Positions 1 to 9,247 of a stretch of 64,000 nucleotides of DNA are shown here, piece after piece. How positions within the stretch are numbered: the first letter of the stretch is position 1; each line of letters starts with the position of its first letter. Source of the DNA: Gimesia alba (lineage in GTDB: Bacteria > Planctomycetota > Planctomycetia > Planctomycetales > Planctomycetaceae). Where the stretch lies: positions 7,075,917 through 7,139,916 of the forward strand of contig NZ_CP036269.1 in assembly GCF_007744675.1 (NCBI RefSeq). Direction: 5' to 3'. The position numbers were made by a program, and so were the translations under genes. The notes below the pieces were generated by a model. The model saw nothing but the letters and a program-made list of their open reading frames with translations. It was not told where the DNA came from and searched no databases.

Positions 1-2519
1 TGTTGATCGGGGGGCCCCGTTTTTGTTTGCAGACGATGACGCCAGGCCATGCGTAAGACCTGTTGATCATCGACCATTTCATAGTAAGGGTCTGTCACAC
101 CACGACCTGCTCCGGTTCTGACAGCATAAAACCGGGGATCAAACTGAGGCGGTAAGACTCCGCCAAATGTATTGATCACCAGTCGTTCTCGGAAGCGTTC
201 CTGTGCATTGTCATCAAATTCGTTGTATTGCGCAATGTTGCTCAGATTCTCACTGGAATCGCTGAATGAGTAATCGCCTTCCAATGACATTTTATGTGCC
301 AGACCATTCAAGTTAAAAAACGGACTGTACACATCGGCAAAAATGCGTTCAAACTGGATGCTGCCGCGTAAACCTGCCGAGCCGTAAAGCCGATCAATTG
401 TCTGTTGTTGCAAGCCCTGCTCCCAATAAGCGGCTTCGCCCATGACATACGGAACCATTTTGAACGGTCCCAGGTTGAATGGCGCTTCCAACTGATTCCG
501 TGTCATCGCCACCAGACCTTGTGAGTCGGCAATGAACGGCAGTGGTGTGAAGACATCCTGCTGAGGATTATAAGGAGCGGCGGCTGGTTTTAATTTTCCG
601 TAACCAACAGACGAATGCGAAGTCCAGCTTAACAGATTTCCGAACAACGGTTCCCCCAGCAGGAAGAGATCTGCTTTAGGTAGCCAGTCGGTTGTATCTG
701 TGAAATTATTCAGTTTGGTCCTTCCAATCACCGACCAGGACCAGTTTTCCTGCTGCTGTTTCAGGTGCAGCAGCGTTTCCACATCTTTTGCTGTATCAAA
801 ATCCGTTTCGAAATACTCTTCCTGAAAGTTGCGGTCAGAGATCAAGCCACCTTCACCGGTCAACGTCATACCAAACGGAGATTCCTGGCGATGCTGCAGA
901 TTGATCAAATAGCGGTCTCTTGTTGAGGGAACCAGGGCGCGACGATCCAGACCCAAATTATCCGTACCGGAATCATGGATATAAAACATTTTCCCACCGC
1001 CGTTGAAAACATTATCGAACCCAAGCAGGTTCTCTCCTTGATAATCGCCTGATTGCCCGATACCAACTCCGCGATACGAGTAGTAATCGACTTGACCTTC
1101 CCAGTTCGTCCCCGGTTGGCGTTCGAGCCCCAGCAATTTGAACATATCCCATTCAGTTTCGACCTGGAAACCAAAGATGCGGTCGTTGCCAAAGCGTAGT
1201 CCGGTGATTGGAAAATAGATGTCTTCAACAGGACTGGTCACATAAGGCAGGTAGAGCAATGGAACATCGCCAATCTGGAATGTGTTATTGGAACTCGAAA
1301 TCCAGGCACGTCGATTGGGAACCGGTTGACCTGTTTGTGGATCCAGTTCCATAGTTCCCGAACCGATCCAGGGCGTGGAATAGCGATCCTCGATAAAGAT
1401 ATCGGATGATTGAATTCGGTATCCCGGTTTTCCAAACTGGCTGCCTGTAGCCCAGGCATCTTGTGCCAGATAAGCGCCCTTCGATAGCTGGCGAATCTGA
1501 CTGGCACGAACCCGAATATTTTCTCCCAGTTCAGGGAGATGCGTTTTGAGTTCTGCGTCCAGCATGACGGCCCGTCCTTCACGGGCATCGTAAAAGGCGC
1601 GGTTTGCTTTCAGGTAGTACGTCCCTTGGCGAATTTCGATATTGCCTTCCAGATAGATTTCGAAAGGCGTTTCTTTTGACTGACGGATTTCCGAATTAAA
1701 ACTCTGTGCATCTCGTCCGTCCGTCCAGATAATAATCCGGTCGGCAGACATATCGACCATTCCCAGATCATTCATGCCGTCGATCAACAAATTCACGCCC
1801 CCCGTGATCACCCAGATCTGTTCGGGAGGAACGGTGTGCGTCGACGGGAAACTCTGAACGTTATACGGAACTGCACTGCGGGGAAACAATCGAATTCTAC
1901 GAAAGCCGACATTCAGTTCCGGCTCCGGCAAGGGAGTGAATTCCGGACCTTCCAGGGGCGTTTTTTCAACGATAAACTGAGCTCGTTTCAATTGATGATC
2001 ATGGGGAATGCCACGCCGCTGTGTGGCCCGCTTCAACAACGGATCGTCATCGGAAGCGATGTTCGCTGCAGGGCGCCTGATCTTGGCTTTGATCCCGTTT
2101 TGCGTAACCAGATTGACCAGCAAACTGTTTTCGCTTTTTGACTCGCCGGGAAGATCAACGCGAACTTCTCCTTCGAGATAAACAGAAACACGATCCGTTT
2201 TTCTCGTTTTACGATGCCAGATCACCATCTGCCGCGATCGCAATACGGCATCGCCTTGCTGAACACGGCAGTTGCCTTTCAGAATCGAGACTTTGACAAA
2301 ATCTTCTTCCCACTGTTGCGAGTACTCGGCTGAGATTTCAATCGGTTCTTCTTCAGAAGGTTCGTACTCGGATTCTTCATAAGAGGCTTTGGGAGCACCA
2401 AAGAAACTGGTCTGTGCGGGCGCAATCGTGGCCGCTCCGCCAAGCATTGTTATTAAAACAAATGCTCGCCAGAGGATGTGCGAAACATACCGGGAAACGG
2501 AATTAATCTCGCCCGACAC
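1..2519 (-). CDS. LptD/OstA-like outer-membrane protein, 3' end outside window
   Basis: The reading frame is open from a GTG at 2519 to the window edge, about 839 codons, so the C-terminus is missing. The GTG has an AGGAG seven bases upstream. The N-terminus has a hydrophobic signal segment ending near APAQ, followed by an acidic stretch. Next comes an OstA/LptA-like N-terminal region (typical phrases are KVSILKGNCRVQQGDAV and IYLEGNIEIRQGTYYLKANR), then a long part rich in aromatic, alternating segments such as a beta barrel has. LptD family proteins insert lipopolysaccharide into the outer membrane. The family call rests on these patterns and overall organisation; substrate in this organism is inferred. 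It runs leftward, with no close partner gene on its upstream side. Confidence 0.75.
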   Translation of the reverse strand, partial: MSGEINSVSRYVSHILWRAFVLITMLGGAATIAPAQTSFFGAPKASYEESEYEPSEEEPIEISAEYSQQWEEDFVKVSILKGNCRVQQGDAVLRSRQMVIWHRKTRKTDRVSVYLEGEVRVDLPGESKSENSLLVNLVTQNGIKAKIRRPAANIASDDDPLLKRATQRRGIPHDHQLKRAQFIVEKTPLEGPEFTPLPEPELNVGFRRIRLFPRSAVPYNVQSFPSTHTVPPEQIWVITGGVNLLIDGMNDLGMVDMSADRIIIWTDGRDAQSFNSEIRQSKETPFEIYLEGNIEIRQGTYYLKANRAFYDAREGRAVMLDAELKTHLPELGENIRVRASQIRQLSKGAYLAQDAWATGSQFGKPGYRIQSSDIFIEDRYSTPWIGSGTMELDPQTGQPVPNRRAWISSSNNTFQIGDVPLLYLPYVTSPVEDIYFPITGLRFGNDRIFGFQVETEWDMFKLLGLERQPGTNWEGQVDYYSYRGVGIGQSGDYQGENLLGFDNVFNGGGKMFYIHDSGTDNLGLDRRALVPSTRDRYLINLQHRQESPFGMTLTGEGGLISDRNFQEEYFETDFDTAKDVETLLHLKQQQENWSWSVIGRTKLNNFTDTTDWLPKADLFLLGEPLFGNLLSWTSHSSVGYGKLKPAAAPYNPQQDVFTPLPFIADSQGLVAMTRNQLEAPFNLGPFKMVPYVMGEAAYWEQGLQQQTIDRLYGSAGLRGSIQFERIFADVYSPFFNLNGLAHKMSLEGDYSFSDSSENLSNIAQYNEFDDNAQERFRERLVINTFGGVLPPQFDPRFYAVRTGAGRGVTDPYYEMVDDQQVLRMAWRHRLQTKTGPPDQ

Positions 2520-2763
2520 GGGCACTCCTGAAGTGATAACCGAGTAGGTCAATCTTCTGATGAAGGGGGATGGTCTGGTTTGAATACCCTGCTTTTGCCG
2601 AGACGACAAAAAACGCAGGATAACGGGTCGAGGTCAGCAGTCGCGAATTTCGTCTGCGAGACCAGGATAAATGGGCGCGGATTATAGGCCGTTTTCCGAA
2701 AGAGTGTCAATAACAGTTGACCGGCAGATGTGGTTCATAAAAGAGTTATAAACTACTACTCTG

Positions 2764-4137
2764 TCAATCCTTATGACGATTGACTTCAGCCCCGTTCGCA
2801 GCCGTCCTGAATTTGAAAAAACGAGCCGTTTGAGACCATCCATAAACGCTCAACAAGGCGATCGCCGGCACGAGCGGAGCCCGCATTCGCATGTTGGTCC
2901 AATAGAAGAGATGCACCAGTGTGAAACTAAAAAGCAACCAGATTAACGGCTCCCATTTTTTCTCTCTCTTCCAGATTACCAGAAAAAGTCCGCCCAGACA
3001 GCCGAATAGAATCGCAGTGTAATAACCGGCGATGCCCCAGCCGATTACCGAGTGAGAGGTAATGGTGGAGCTTGTCAGAGGAGAAATGTTCCAGAAACGT
3101 TTCAATCGCAGCAGGCAAGCCTGTACGAATAAATCGGTCTGTTCCGCAATATTGTGTTTTGCCCGCTGATACATCCAGCGATCTCGCTCCTGCTCTGTTT
3201 TGATCGGCGGATCTGTCTGCGCCATATCTTGTTCCAGGCTTTTTTGCCAGACATCCAGGCTTTTTCCTGACCAGACAGCGCCCCACGGTTGCTGGACGAC
3301 TTCTTTGTAAAAGACCGGATTATTCCCCAGCAGCAAGGTATAGCCGCCATGCGTGGTCGACAGAATCGGAGACTGAAACACCAGCAGATTGCGAATGACC
3401 CAGGGAGAGACCGCCAACATGATACCGGCAGCGAGGACAGCAAGTCGCTTCAGTTCGCTTTGTTCAATCAAAGCCGTTTTAACGCTGCGAAAATGGAGTA
3501 ACAACGTGCTGGCACAGCGGAAAACCAGCCAAATGCCGAAGAACGCCAGATAAGTCGGGCGGCACAGAATCGCCAGTCCCCAGACAATGCCAGTCCAGAA
3601 AGTAAGCGTTTTCCGCGCCTGCGTCTCGGAGGGCACCGGATCTGTTGAAAGACTGGTGACCAATAAAAAGAGTAACAGACTCGTGAGAAATGCAGCGAGC
3701 ACTTCCGTCATCGCATAGGTTGTATATTGCAGCAGAATCGGATCAGTGGCGACAATCGCAGCAGCCACCAGAGCCGCTCCTTCCATTTGAAGTGCTTTTC
3801 CCGCTTTCCAGGTAAACCAGACAGTGAGCATTCCCAGAATGATTTGTACAATGCCGACACCAACCGAACCTGCGTTCAGAAAATAAATCACTGCTAACAG
3901 ACACGGGTAAAGCGGAGGCCGAAATGCAGTCGGACGAATTTCTGTTTCCTGCCCAAGGTTGCTGGAAGAGAACCCGTTTCCCTCCGTCAGGTTTCGGGCA
4001 ATCGCGATGTAAGCATCCCGGTCTTGCTTTAGTTGATCGCTCTGCAGAACCACCATTGTCAGACGCAGCCCCCCCGCCAGGATCAGGAGCAACAGCAGGG
4101 CGATACTTAAGAATCCAGGTTTTGTCACAGACATCAA
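2764..4137 (-). CDS. GT39/ArnT-like membrane glycosyltransferase
   Basis: A 457-residue polytopic membrane protein. After a first membrane helix (residues about 9-30) there is a periplasmic loop with DAYIAIARNLTEGNGF and RPTAFRPPLYPCLLA. This is the layout of GT-C fold enzymes of the PMT/ArnT/GT39 group, where an acidic residue in the first loop is catalytic (here the D of the DAY segment is the likely one). About ten further hydrophobic helices follow. These enzymes move sugar from a polyprenyl-phosphate donor to lipid or protein acceptors on the outer face of the inner membrane; acceptor unknown here. The next gene downstream on the same strand is the lptD-like one, 244 bases away, so an envelope role is plausible but not shown. 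Confidence 0.75.
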   Translation of the reverse strand: MMSVTKPGFLSIALLLLLILAGGLRLTMVVLQSDQLKQDRDAYIAIARNLTEGNGFSSSNLGQETEIRPTAFRPPLYPCLLAVIYFLNAGSVGVGIVQIILGMLTVWFTWKAGKALQMEGAALVAAAIVATDPILLQYTTYAMTEVLAAFLTSLLLFLLVTSLSTDPVPSETQARKTLTFWTGIVWGLAILCRPTYLAFFGIWLVFRCASTLLLHFRSVKTALIEQSELKRLAVLAAGIMLAVSPWVIRNLLVFQSPILSTTHGGYTLLLGNNPVFYKEVVQQPWGAVWSGKSLDVWQKSLEQDMAQTDPPIKTEQERDRWMYQRAKHNIAEQTDLFVQACLLRLKRFWNISPLTSSTITSHSVIGWGIAGYYTAILFGCLGGLFLVIWKREKKWEPLIWLLFSFTLVHLFYWTNMRMRAPLVPAIALLSVYGWSQTARFFKFRTAANGAEVNRHKD

Positions 4138-4596
4138 TCCAAAGAGACGTGAATGGCGGTTCCCGAGTCAGCCCGCTTGATTTTTACATTTGCCTGAGCA
4201 GGCACTTTGATCCTCAAAGCTTTGATAACACGGCAGTTAACCGGTAGGAGACTGCATCAAGTATGCAGGTTTCGCATTTTAGAAACAAGGGGACACTCCC
4301 GACTTGAGATGGGGTTTTTATGAGATTTCTGACGACTGTAGGGGCTGAAAGTGGGCTCGGGGCGGAATGATCCAGATATCTGGAAATATCGATGCTAATG
4401 GTTCTGAAGTATTCAGGTTGGAAAAAATCAACACGTTGCAAAAAACCATCACTTTATAATGAAATCATGGTTTCTGTGAGCTATAGTTCGACAAGAGTAG
4501 ATGTGTTGCGTGAGCATCGGAAGCATTCCTGAGTCATTGCAACGGGCCGAATTTTAATCGTATTGCCTGGCAGGCAGCAGGAAATGGTCTCCCCCT
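4138..4596. other. Intergenic region between divergent genes
   Basis: About 460 bases separate the leftward glycosyltransferase and the rightward RND exporter, so both promoters must lie here. Short open frames in it have no convincing start or composition. I see no repeat or RNA gene. Confidence 0.5.
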
Positions 4597-6924
4597 ATGA
4601 GTCGTCAACCGCAGAGCTGGCTGGAATCATGGGTGAACCTGCTCTATCAACTCCGCTGGGTCCTGCTGGTCGCATTTCTGGTCCTGACTGGCTTCGCTTA
4701 TTTTCCCGCTTCAAAGCTCACATTCGAGCAATCAATCGAGTCACTCTACGCCAAAGATGACCAGCATCTACTCGATTACCTGGAAAGCAAAAAATTGTTT
4801 GGTGGCGATGAATTTGTCTTCGTTGCCTACACCGTACCGAATCTGCTGAAGCAGGAAGACACGAAAGAAGCAGAACAGAAACAGCCAGAAGAGGCTGAAA
4901 AACAGAATCCTCTGGAAGAAGTCCGCCGCTTTTCTCAGGAACTCAGTCAGGTCCCGGGCATCAATGCGGATGTCACTCAGAATCTGGCAGATGCGCTCTC
5001 ATCCTCGAAACTCAATCTGATTCTTCGGATTTTGATTCGCAGAAAACGGGATGAGCTGATCGAACTCTCGCGCGGGGTACTGATCGGCGATGACAATGAA
5101 ACCACCGCTATCGTTCTACGTCTGCTCCCCGAAGACAAATCCCCCGTCCCGCGCAGTGAAACATTCAAACGTATTCGTGAACTTGCACATGCACACGAGC
5201 CCCGCGCTTACGTCGTTGGTGAGCCAGTGCAGGTTTATGACATGTTCCGCTATGTGGAAGAAGACGGTGACGTTTTGTTTAAAGTGTCGCTTAGCTTGCT
5301 CGCCGTTGTGCTGCTGATTTTGTTTAGACGACTTCGCTGGGTCTTACTTCCGCTGCTGGTCGTGATCTGTTCGATCTGGTGGACGGAAGCCGTTCTTGTC
5401 ATCGGCAATTTACAGCTGAGCATGGTCAGTTCTATGCTGAATTCTCTGGTAACAATCATCGGCATCGCCACCGTCGCGCATGTCGCCGTTCATTTTCAGG
5501 CACTGCAGAGACAGAATGTCCCGCGCCCGGATGCCATCCGGCAGACCATGGTCGAACTGTTACCTGCGATTTTCTGGACTTGTGCCACCACCGCTGCCGG
5601 ATTCCTTTCGCTGCTGACCAGTGAAATTGCCCCCGTCCGAAGTTTCGGCATCATGATGGCACTGGGCACCCTGATGGTTCTGATCGCCTCTACTGTATTG
5701 TTACCCGGCGGCATTTCATTGGGGTACCTGAGAGCCCCCTTGCAACATTCGTCCGATAAAGGCCTGGAGCGTTCTCTCAAAAAGGTATTTGAGATGAATG
5801 AACGTTATCCCAAACGGATTCTGTGGGGAACGCTTCTGTTTGTCCTGTTTTGCTCAGTAGGATTCACTCGGTTAACAATTGAAACCGATTTCAGTAAAAA
5901 CTTTCGTGACTCCAGTGAGATCGTCAAGGCACTGGATTTCGTCGAAACCCGACTCGGCGGCGCATCTACCTGGGAAGTCAACTTCTCCGCACCTCCTCGT
6001 CTGAATGAAGAATATCTGGATCGTGTGCGTGCTCTGGCCGAAGATCTGCGTCAGGTCAATCCTCCGAACAAAACACAACTGACAAAAGTGATCTCCATTA
6101 CTGACACGCTCGATTTTGTGCCGAAAAAACCGTTCGCCTCCGATCCAATCCAGTCCAAGCTGGACATGATCAAAGACCTGCAGGCCGATTTTGAAAGCAG
6201 CCTTTATAATGCCAAACAGGGGCAGATGCGGATTGTCTTACGTGCCCTCGAGCGACAGTCCGCCGAAGAGAAACTCTCGCTGATTCACAAAGTCGACGCC
6301 CTTGCAAAAAAACATTTCCCCGGTTCGGAAACGAAACAGGCTGACTCGAAAGCGAAGTCCGTTCACGACAAACCAGGCAAGGCAGCTGGTATTTTTATTC
6401 TACTCGCTTATCTGATCGACAGCCTGCTAAAAGACCAGCTCTACAGCTTTCTGCTCGCCGCCACCAGCATCTGGTTAATTATGTCACTTGCTTTCCGTAG
6501 CTTGAAACTGGGACTGATTTCCATGGTCCCCAACCTGTTTCCTATTATCGTTGTCATTGGCGCCATGGGTTGGTGCGGACTGACTTTGAATATCGGCACC
6601 GCGATGATTGCCAGTGTTTCCATGGGGCTCACCACCGATTCCAGTATTCACTTTATCTCCAGCTTCTTAAGAAAACGCGCGCACGGTGCTACCACGGTTG
6701 ATGCTCTCAGGGCGACGCATCACAGTGTTGGCCGGGCTATTATTTATGCCACGAGTGCCCTGGTCGCGGGTTTCAGCGTTCTCACCTTGTCGCACTTCAT
6801 TCCCCTGATTTATTTCGGGGCGCTGGTGAGTGTCGCCATGATCGGCGGTGTGTTTGGCGACCTGGTCCTGATGCCGATACTATTGCAGATGACCTATCCC
6901 GACAAAGCGGAATCAGCTGCGTAA
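4597..6924 (+). CDS. RND/MMPL-family exporter
   Basis: A 775-residue protein with the duplicated RND layout: one N-terminal membrane helix (about residues 18-38), a large extracytoplasmic loop, five to six helices, a second single helix near residue 408, a second loop, and a last helix bundle. The second bundle carries a GLTTDSSIHF segment, the membrane aspartate region typical of proton-driven MMPL/HpnN-like and SSD proteins. A Lys/Glu-rich insert lies in the first loop near residues 88-110. It likely exports a lipid or other hydrophobic compound using the proton gradient; the substrate is not readable. Start at the ATG of MSRQPQ; the ribosome site is weak. Its stop overlaps the convergent citrate synthase-like gene by 12 bases. 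Confidence 0.8.
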   Translation: MSRQPQSWLESWVNLLYQLRWVLLVAFLVLTGFAYFPASKLTFEQSIESLYAKDDQHLLDYLESKKLFGGDEFVFVAYTVPNLLKQEDTKEAEQKQPEEAEKQNPLEEVRRFSQELSQVPGINADVTQNLADALSSSKLNLILRILIRRKRDELIELSRGVLIGDDNETTAIVLRLLPEDKSPVPRSETFKRIRELAHAHEPRAYVVGEPVQVYDMFRYVEEDGDVLFKVSLSLLAVVLLILFRRLRWVLLPLLVVICSIWWTEAVLVIGNLQLSMVSSMLNSLVTIIGIATVAHVAVHFQALQRQNVPRPDAIRQTMVELLPAIFWTCATTAAGFLSLLTSEIAPVRSFGIMMALGTLMVLIASTVLLPGGISLGYLRAPLQHSSDKGLERSLKKVFEMNERYPKRILWGTLLFVLFCSVGFTRLTIETDFSKNFRDSSEIVKALDFVETRLGGASTWEVNFSAPPRLNEEYLDRVRALAEDLRQVNPPNKTQLTKVISITDTLDFVPKKPFASDPIQSKLDMIKDLQADFESSLYNAKQGQMRIVLRALERQSAEEKLSLIHKVDALAKKHFPGSETKQADSKAKSVHDKPGKAAGIFILLAYLIDSLLKDQLYSFLLAATSIWLIMSLAFRSLKLGLISMVPNLFPIIVVIGAMGWCGLTLNIGTAMIASVSMGLTTDSSIHFISSFLRKRAHGATTVDALRATHHSVGRAIIYATSALVAGFSVLTLSHFIPLIYFGALVSVAMIGGVFGDLVLMPILLQMTYPDKAESAA

Positions 6925-8034
6925 TGGCAGCGGCTTGTATTTTCGCTGATCCATACCCACATAACGCGACATTGGTTGATACAGATGATTGTTTTCTGTC
7001 TGCTCAATAATATGCGCGATCCAGCCTACTAAGCGTGAAACGGTAAAGATCGGTGTGAATAGTTCCGGTTCAAAACCGAGATAATGCAACAGGCGGCTGG
7101 CATGCCATTCAACGCGCGGATGGACTTTCTGAATTTTGCCCATCATCTCTTCAATGGTATCAGCGGCTGCTTCCATCTCTGATTGCCCCAACGCATTTGC
7201 CAGTTGAGAACAATAGTCTTTCAATACAGCCGACCGCGGATCGCGGGCTTTATGGTGGGAACTTTCAAAACCCAGCACCCGTTTGCCTTTGGTAATTTCC
7301 TGGCAAACCCAGTCTTTTGCATTGCCGGAGTACATCGCTTCCTGCAACGCATCCAGAACCCCTGCTCCGGAACTGCAATGCAACTGGCCGTTGATCGAAC
7401 CGATGGCAGAACAAACGGCAGAATACAGCGGACTGCCCGTAGAAGCCACAACACGTGCGGCAAAGGTAGAAGGCGCCAACCCGTAATCAGCGTACATAAT
7501 TAAAGCAGCGTTAAATGCTTCTTCTTCCAGTTGGGAAGGCTCATCTCCCTTGAGCATATACCAGAAACTGCCGGCGTAGGAATGATGAAAATTCGGCTCG
7601 ACCGGCGTTGAGCCGTTGACCTGATGGTATCGGTAGGAAATCAGCTGAGGCAGCATGGCCAGCAGGTATTGAGTATTCGAGACTTCCGACATGAACATGC
7701 CGTATTCCATTTGCGGATCGAAGTGCGCCAGCAGACTCACTCCTGTACGAATGACTTCCATCATATCGATATGGGACGGAATCGCCTGGACAGCAGCGAT
7801 GACCGGTTGAGGAAGAGAACCGCTTTCGACCAACAGCGTTTGAAAGTCAGCCAGTTGTTCATGGCTGGGAAGCTCGCCATGCAGGAGCAGGTAAGCCACT
7901 TCGATAAACAAGGCTTCCCCGGCTAACTCATCAATGGGATACCCTCGATAGGTCAATCCATCCTGAACCTGGGATATCTCAGTCTCTGTCGCAATAATCC
8001 CGGACAAGCCGGGGCGATAAGGGTGACGTTCCAT
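6913..8034 (-). CDS. Citrate synthase-like protein with altered active site
   Basis: 373 residues aligning over the whole length with short bacterial citrate synthases: an N-terminal part with DGLTYRGYPIDELA, a central STFAARVVAST helix, and an ENN-hLYQP-SRYVG C-terminus. The key positions differ. The usual HADH oxaloacetate-binding segment reads YADY at residues 181-184. The LHGGAN loop reads LHCSSG, keeping His219. The GFGHRVY catalytic histidine segment reads GFESSHHK at 255-262, with Ser258 where the histidine is expected. The catalytic aspartate (VDFYSG) is Glu309 in VEWHAS. Fold and family are clear; citrate synthase activity is doubtful. It may be a paralogue with another acyl-CoA substrate or a regulatory role. 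It lies about 200 bases downstream of hemC on the same strand. Confidence 0.85.
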   Translation of the reverse strand: MERHPYRPGLSGIIATETEISQVQDGLTYRGYPIDELAGEALFIEVAYLLLHGELPSHEQLADFQTLLVESGSLPQPVIAAVQAIPSHIDMMEVIRTGVSLLAHFDPQMEYGMFMSEVSNTQYLLAMLPQLISYRYHQVNGSTPVEPNFHHSYAGSFWYMLKGDEPSQLEEEAFNAALIMYADYGLAPSTFAARVVASTGSPLYSAVCSAIGSINGQLHCSSGAGVLDALQEAMYSGNAKDWVCQEITKGKRVLGFESSHHKARDPRSAVLKDYCSQLANALGQSEMEAAADTIEEMMGKIQKVHPRVEWHASRLLHYLGFEPELFTPIFTVSRLVGWIAHIIEQTENNHLYQPMSRYVGMDQRKYKPLPLRS

Positions 8035-8242
8035 GTCGGTAACCTTCCGCTCTTCCTGAATTGGTAAATTGTAGGCACTCCATTCGGATTTGATTATAAA
8101 CCAAATTCAAAACAGAATCGACATCCCTTATGGGGCGATTTCCCGAAGATTAGGGAAATAATTTACAGGTACCTTTTCTTCCTTGACGGCTCATTTTTGA
8201 ACTGGCACAGAAATGAGTTCAGCGAGCCCCGTAAATCAGCCT

Positions 8243-9202
8243 TCAGGAGTCTTCGTCCGTTGAGATCAGACGGCCTGCCCCTGCATCAAGTAATTTTTGG
8301 GCGGCCTGAATTCCAATTTCGGTCGCTTCGTCAAAAGTACCACTGGCGGTCGCGGTAATCCGCTCCTGTCCGTCGCCGCTTAACACAACCGCTTCTAAAG
8401 TCAGCCGGTCGTCTTCGATGCGGGACAACGCACCAATCGGCGCATGGCAACCGGCACGCAGAAACGCCAGCAGGCTTCGCTCGGCGGTGGTAGCGGCTTT
8501 GGTTGATGGATCCGAAATCGCATTCAGGAATGAAGCTGTTTCGCTGTCATCGGCGCGGCACTCAATTCCCAGCGCCCCTTGTCCAACCGCAGGATAAACT
8601 TCCGGCGGAGTCAGTAACAACGACGTACGCTGCTCCAGTAGCTCCAGACGAACCATGCCCGCTTCCGCCAGACAGAGCGCATCGTATTCACCCGCGTCCA
8701 GTTTTTTCAGACGCGTTTCCACATTGCCGCGGACTTCCTGCATCTGCAGATCCGCACGCTGGTTTAACATTTGGGCTCGTCGCCGCAAGCTGCCGGTTCC
8801 GATCCGGGCCTCTGCAGGTAGATCAGAAAGTTGCTCCACCGCTTCCGCATCTTGTGGAAAGATCAGCACATCATACAGCGGACCTCGTTCGGGAATCCCC
8901 GCCAGCTGTAAGCCGGGCGCCTGTTCGGTGGGCAGATCTTTCAAACTGTGAACGGCAAGATCGGCGCGGCCATCAAGGACCGCTTTCTGAACTTCGCGCG
9001 TAAATACACCCAGTCCGCCGAATTCCGACAGCGGGGAAGTCAGGTCCCGGTCACCTTCTGATGTAATATGCACAATTTCGATCGGGCGTTCGATCGATTT
9101 CGATTTCAACAGGTCCGCAACATAATAAGCTTGCCAGAGCGCCAGGCGGCTGGCACGGGTCGCAATCCGCAGAGGACGTTGTTCAGACGTCTGATTCATC
9201 AA
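8243..9202 (-). CDS. hemC: Hydroxymethylbilane synthase (porphobilinogen deaminase)
   Basis: 319 residues with the full family signature. There is an N-terminal RIATRASRLALWQA, then VHSLKDLPTE with the catalytic aspartate, then GTGSLRRRAQ and EVRGNVETRLKKL. AGCHAPIGA carries Cys252, the dipyrromethane cofactor attachment site. The enzyme joins four porphobilinogens into hydroxymethylbilane in the cytoplasm, the step before uroporphyrinogen III in haem and cobalamin synthesis. It follows the DUF502 gene by 45 bases and is probably the last gene of a comF-DUF502-hemC transcript. No other haem gene is in the window. Confidence 0.95.
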   Translation of the reverse strand: MMNQTSEQRPLRIATRASRLALWQAYYVADLLKSKSIERPIEIVHITSEGDRDLTSPLSEFGGLGVFTREVQKAVLDGRADLAVHSLKDLPTEQAPGLQLAGIPERGPLYDVLIFPQDAEAVEQLSDLPAEARIGTGSLRRRAQMLNQRADLQMQEVRGNVETRLKKLDAGEYDALCLAEAGMVRLELLEQRTSLLLTPPEVYPAVGQGALGIECRADDSETASFLNAISDPSTKAATTAERSLLAFLRAGCHAPIGALSRIEDDRLTLEAVVLSGDGQERITATASGTFDEATEIGIQAAQKLLDAGAGRLISTDEDS

Positions 9203-9247
9203 TTACTTTCTAAAGACATGTTGTTCAATCTGCTCTGGTGCAGCAGG

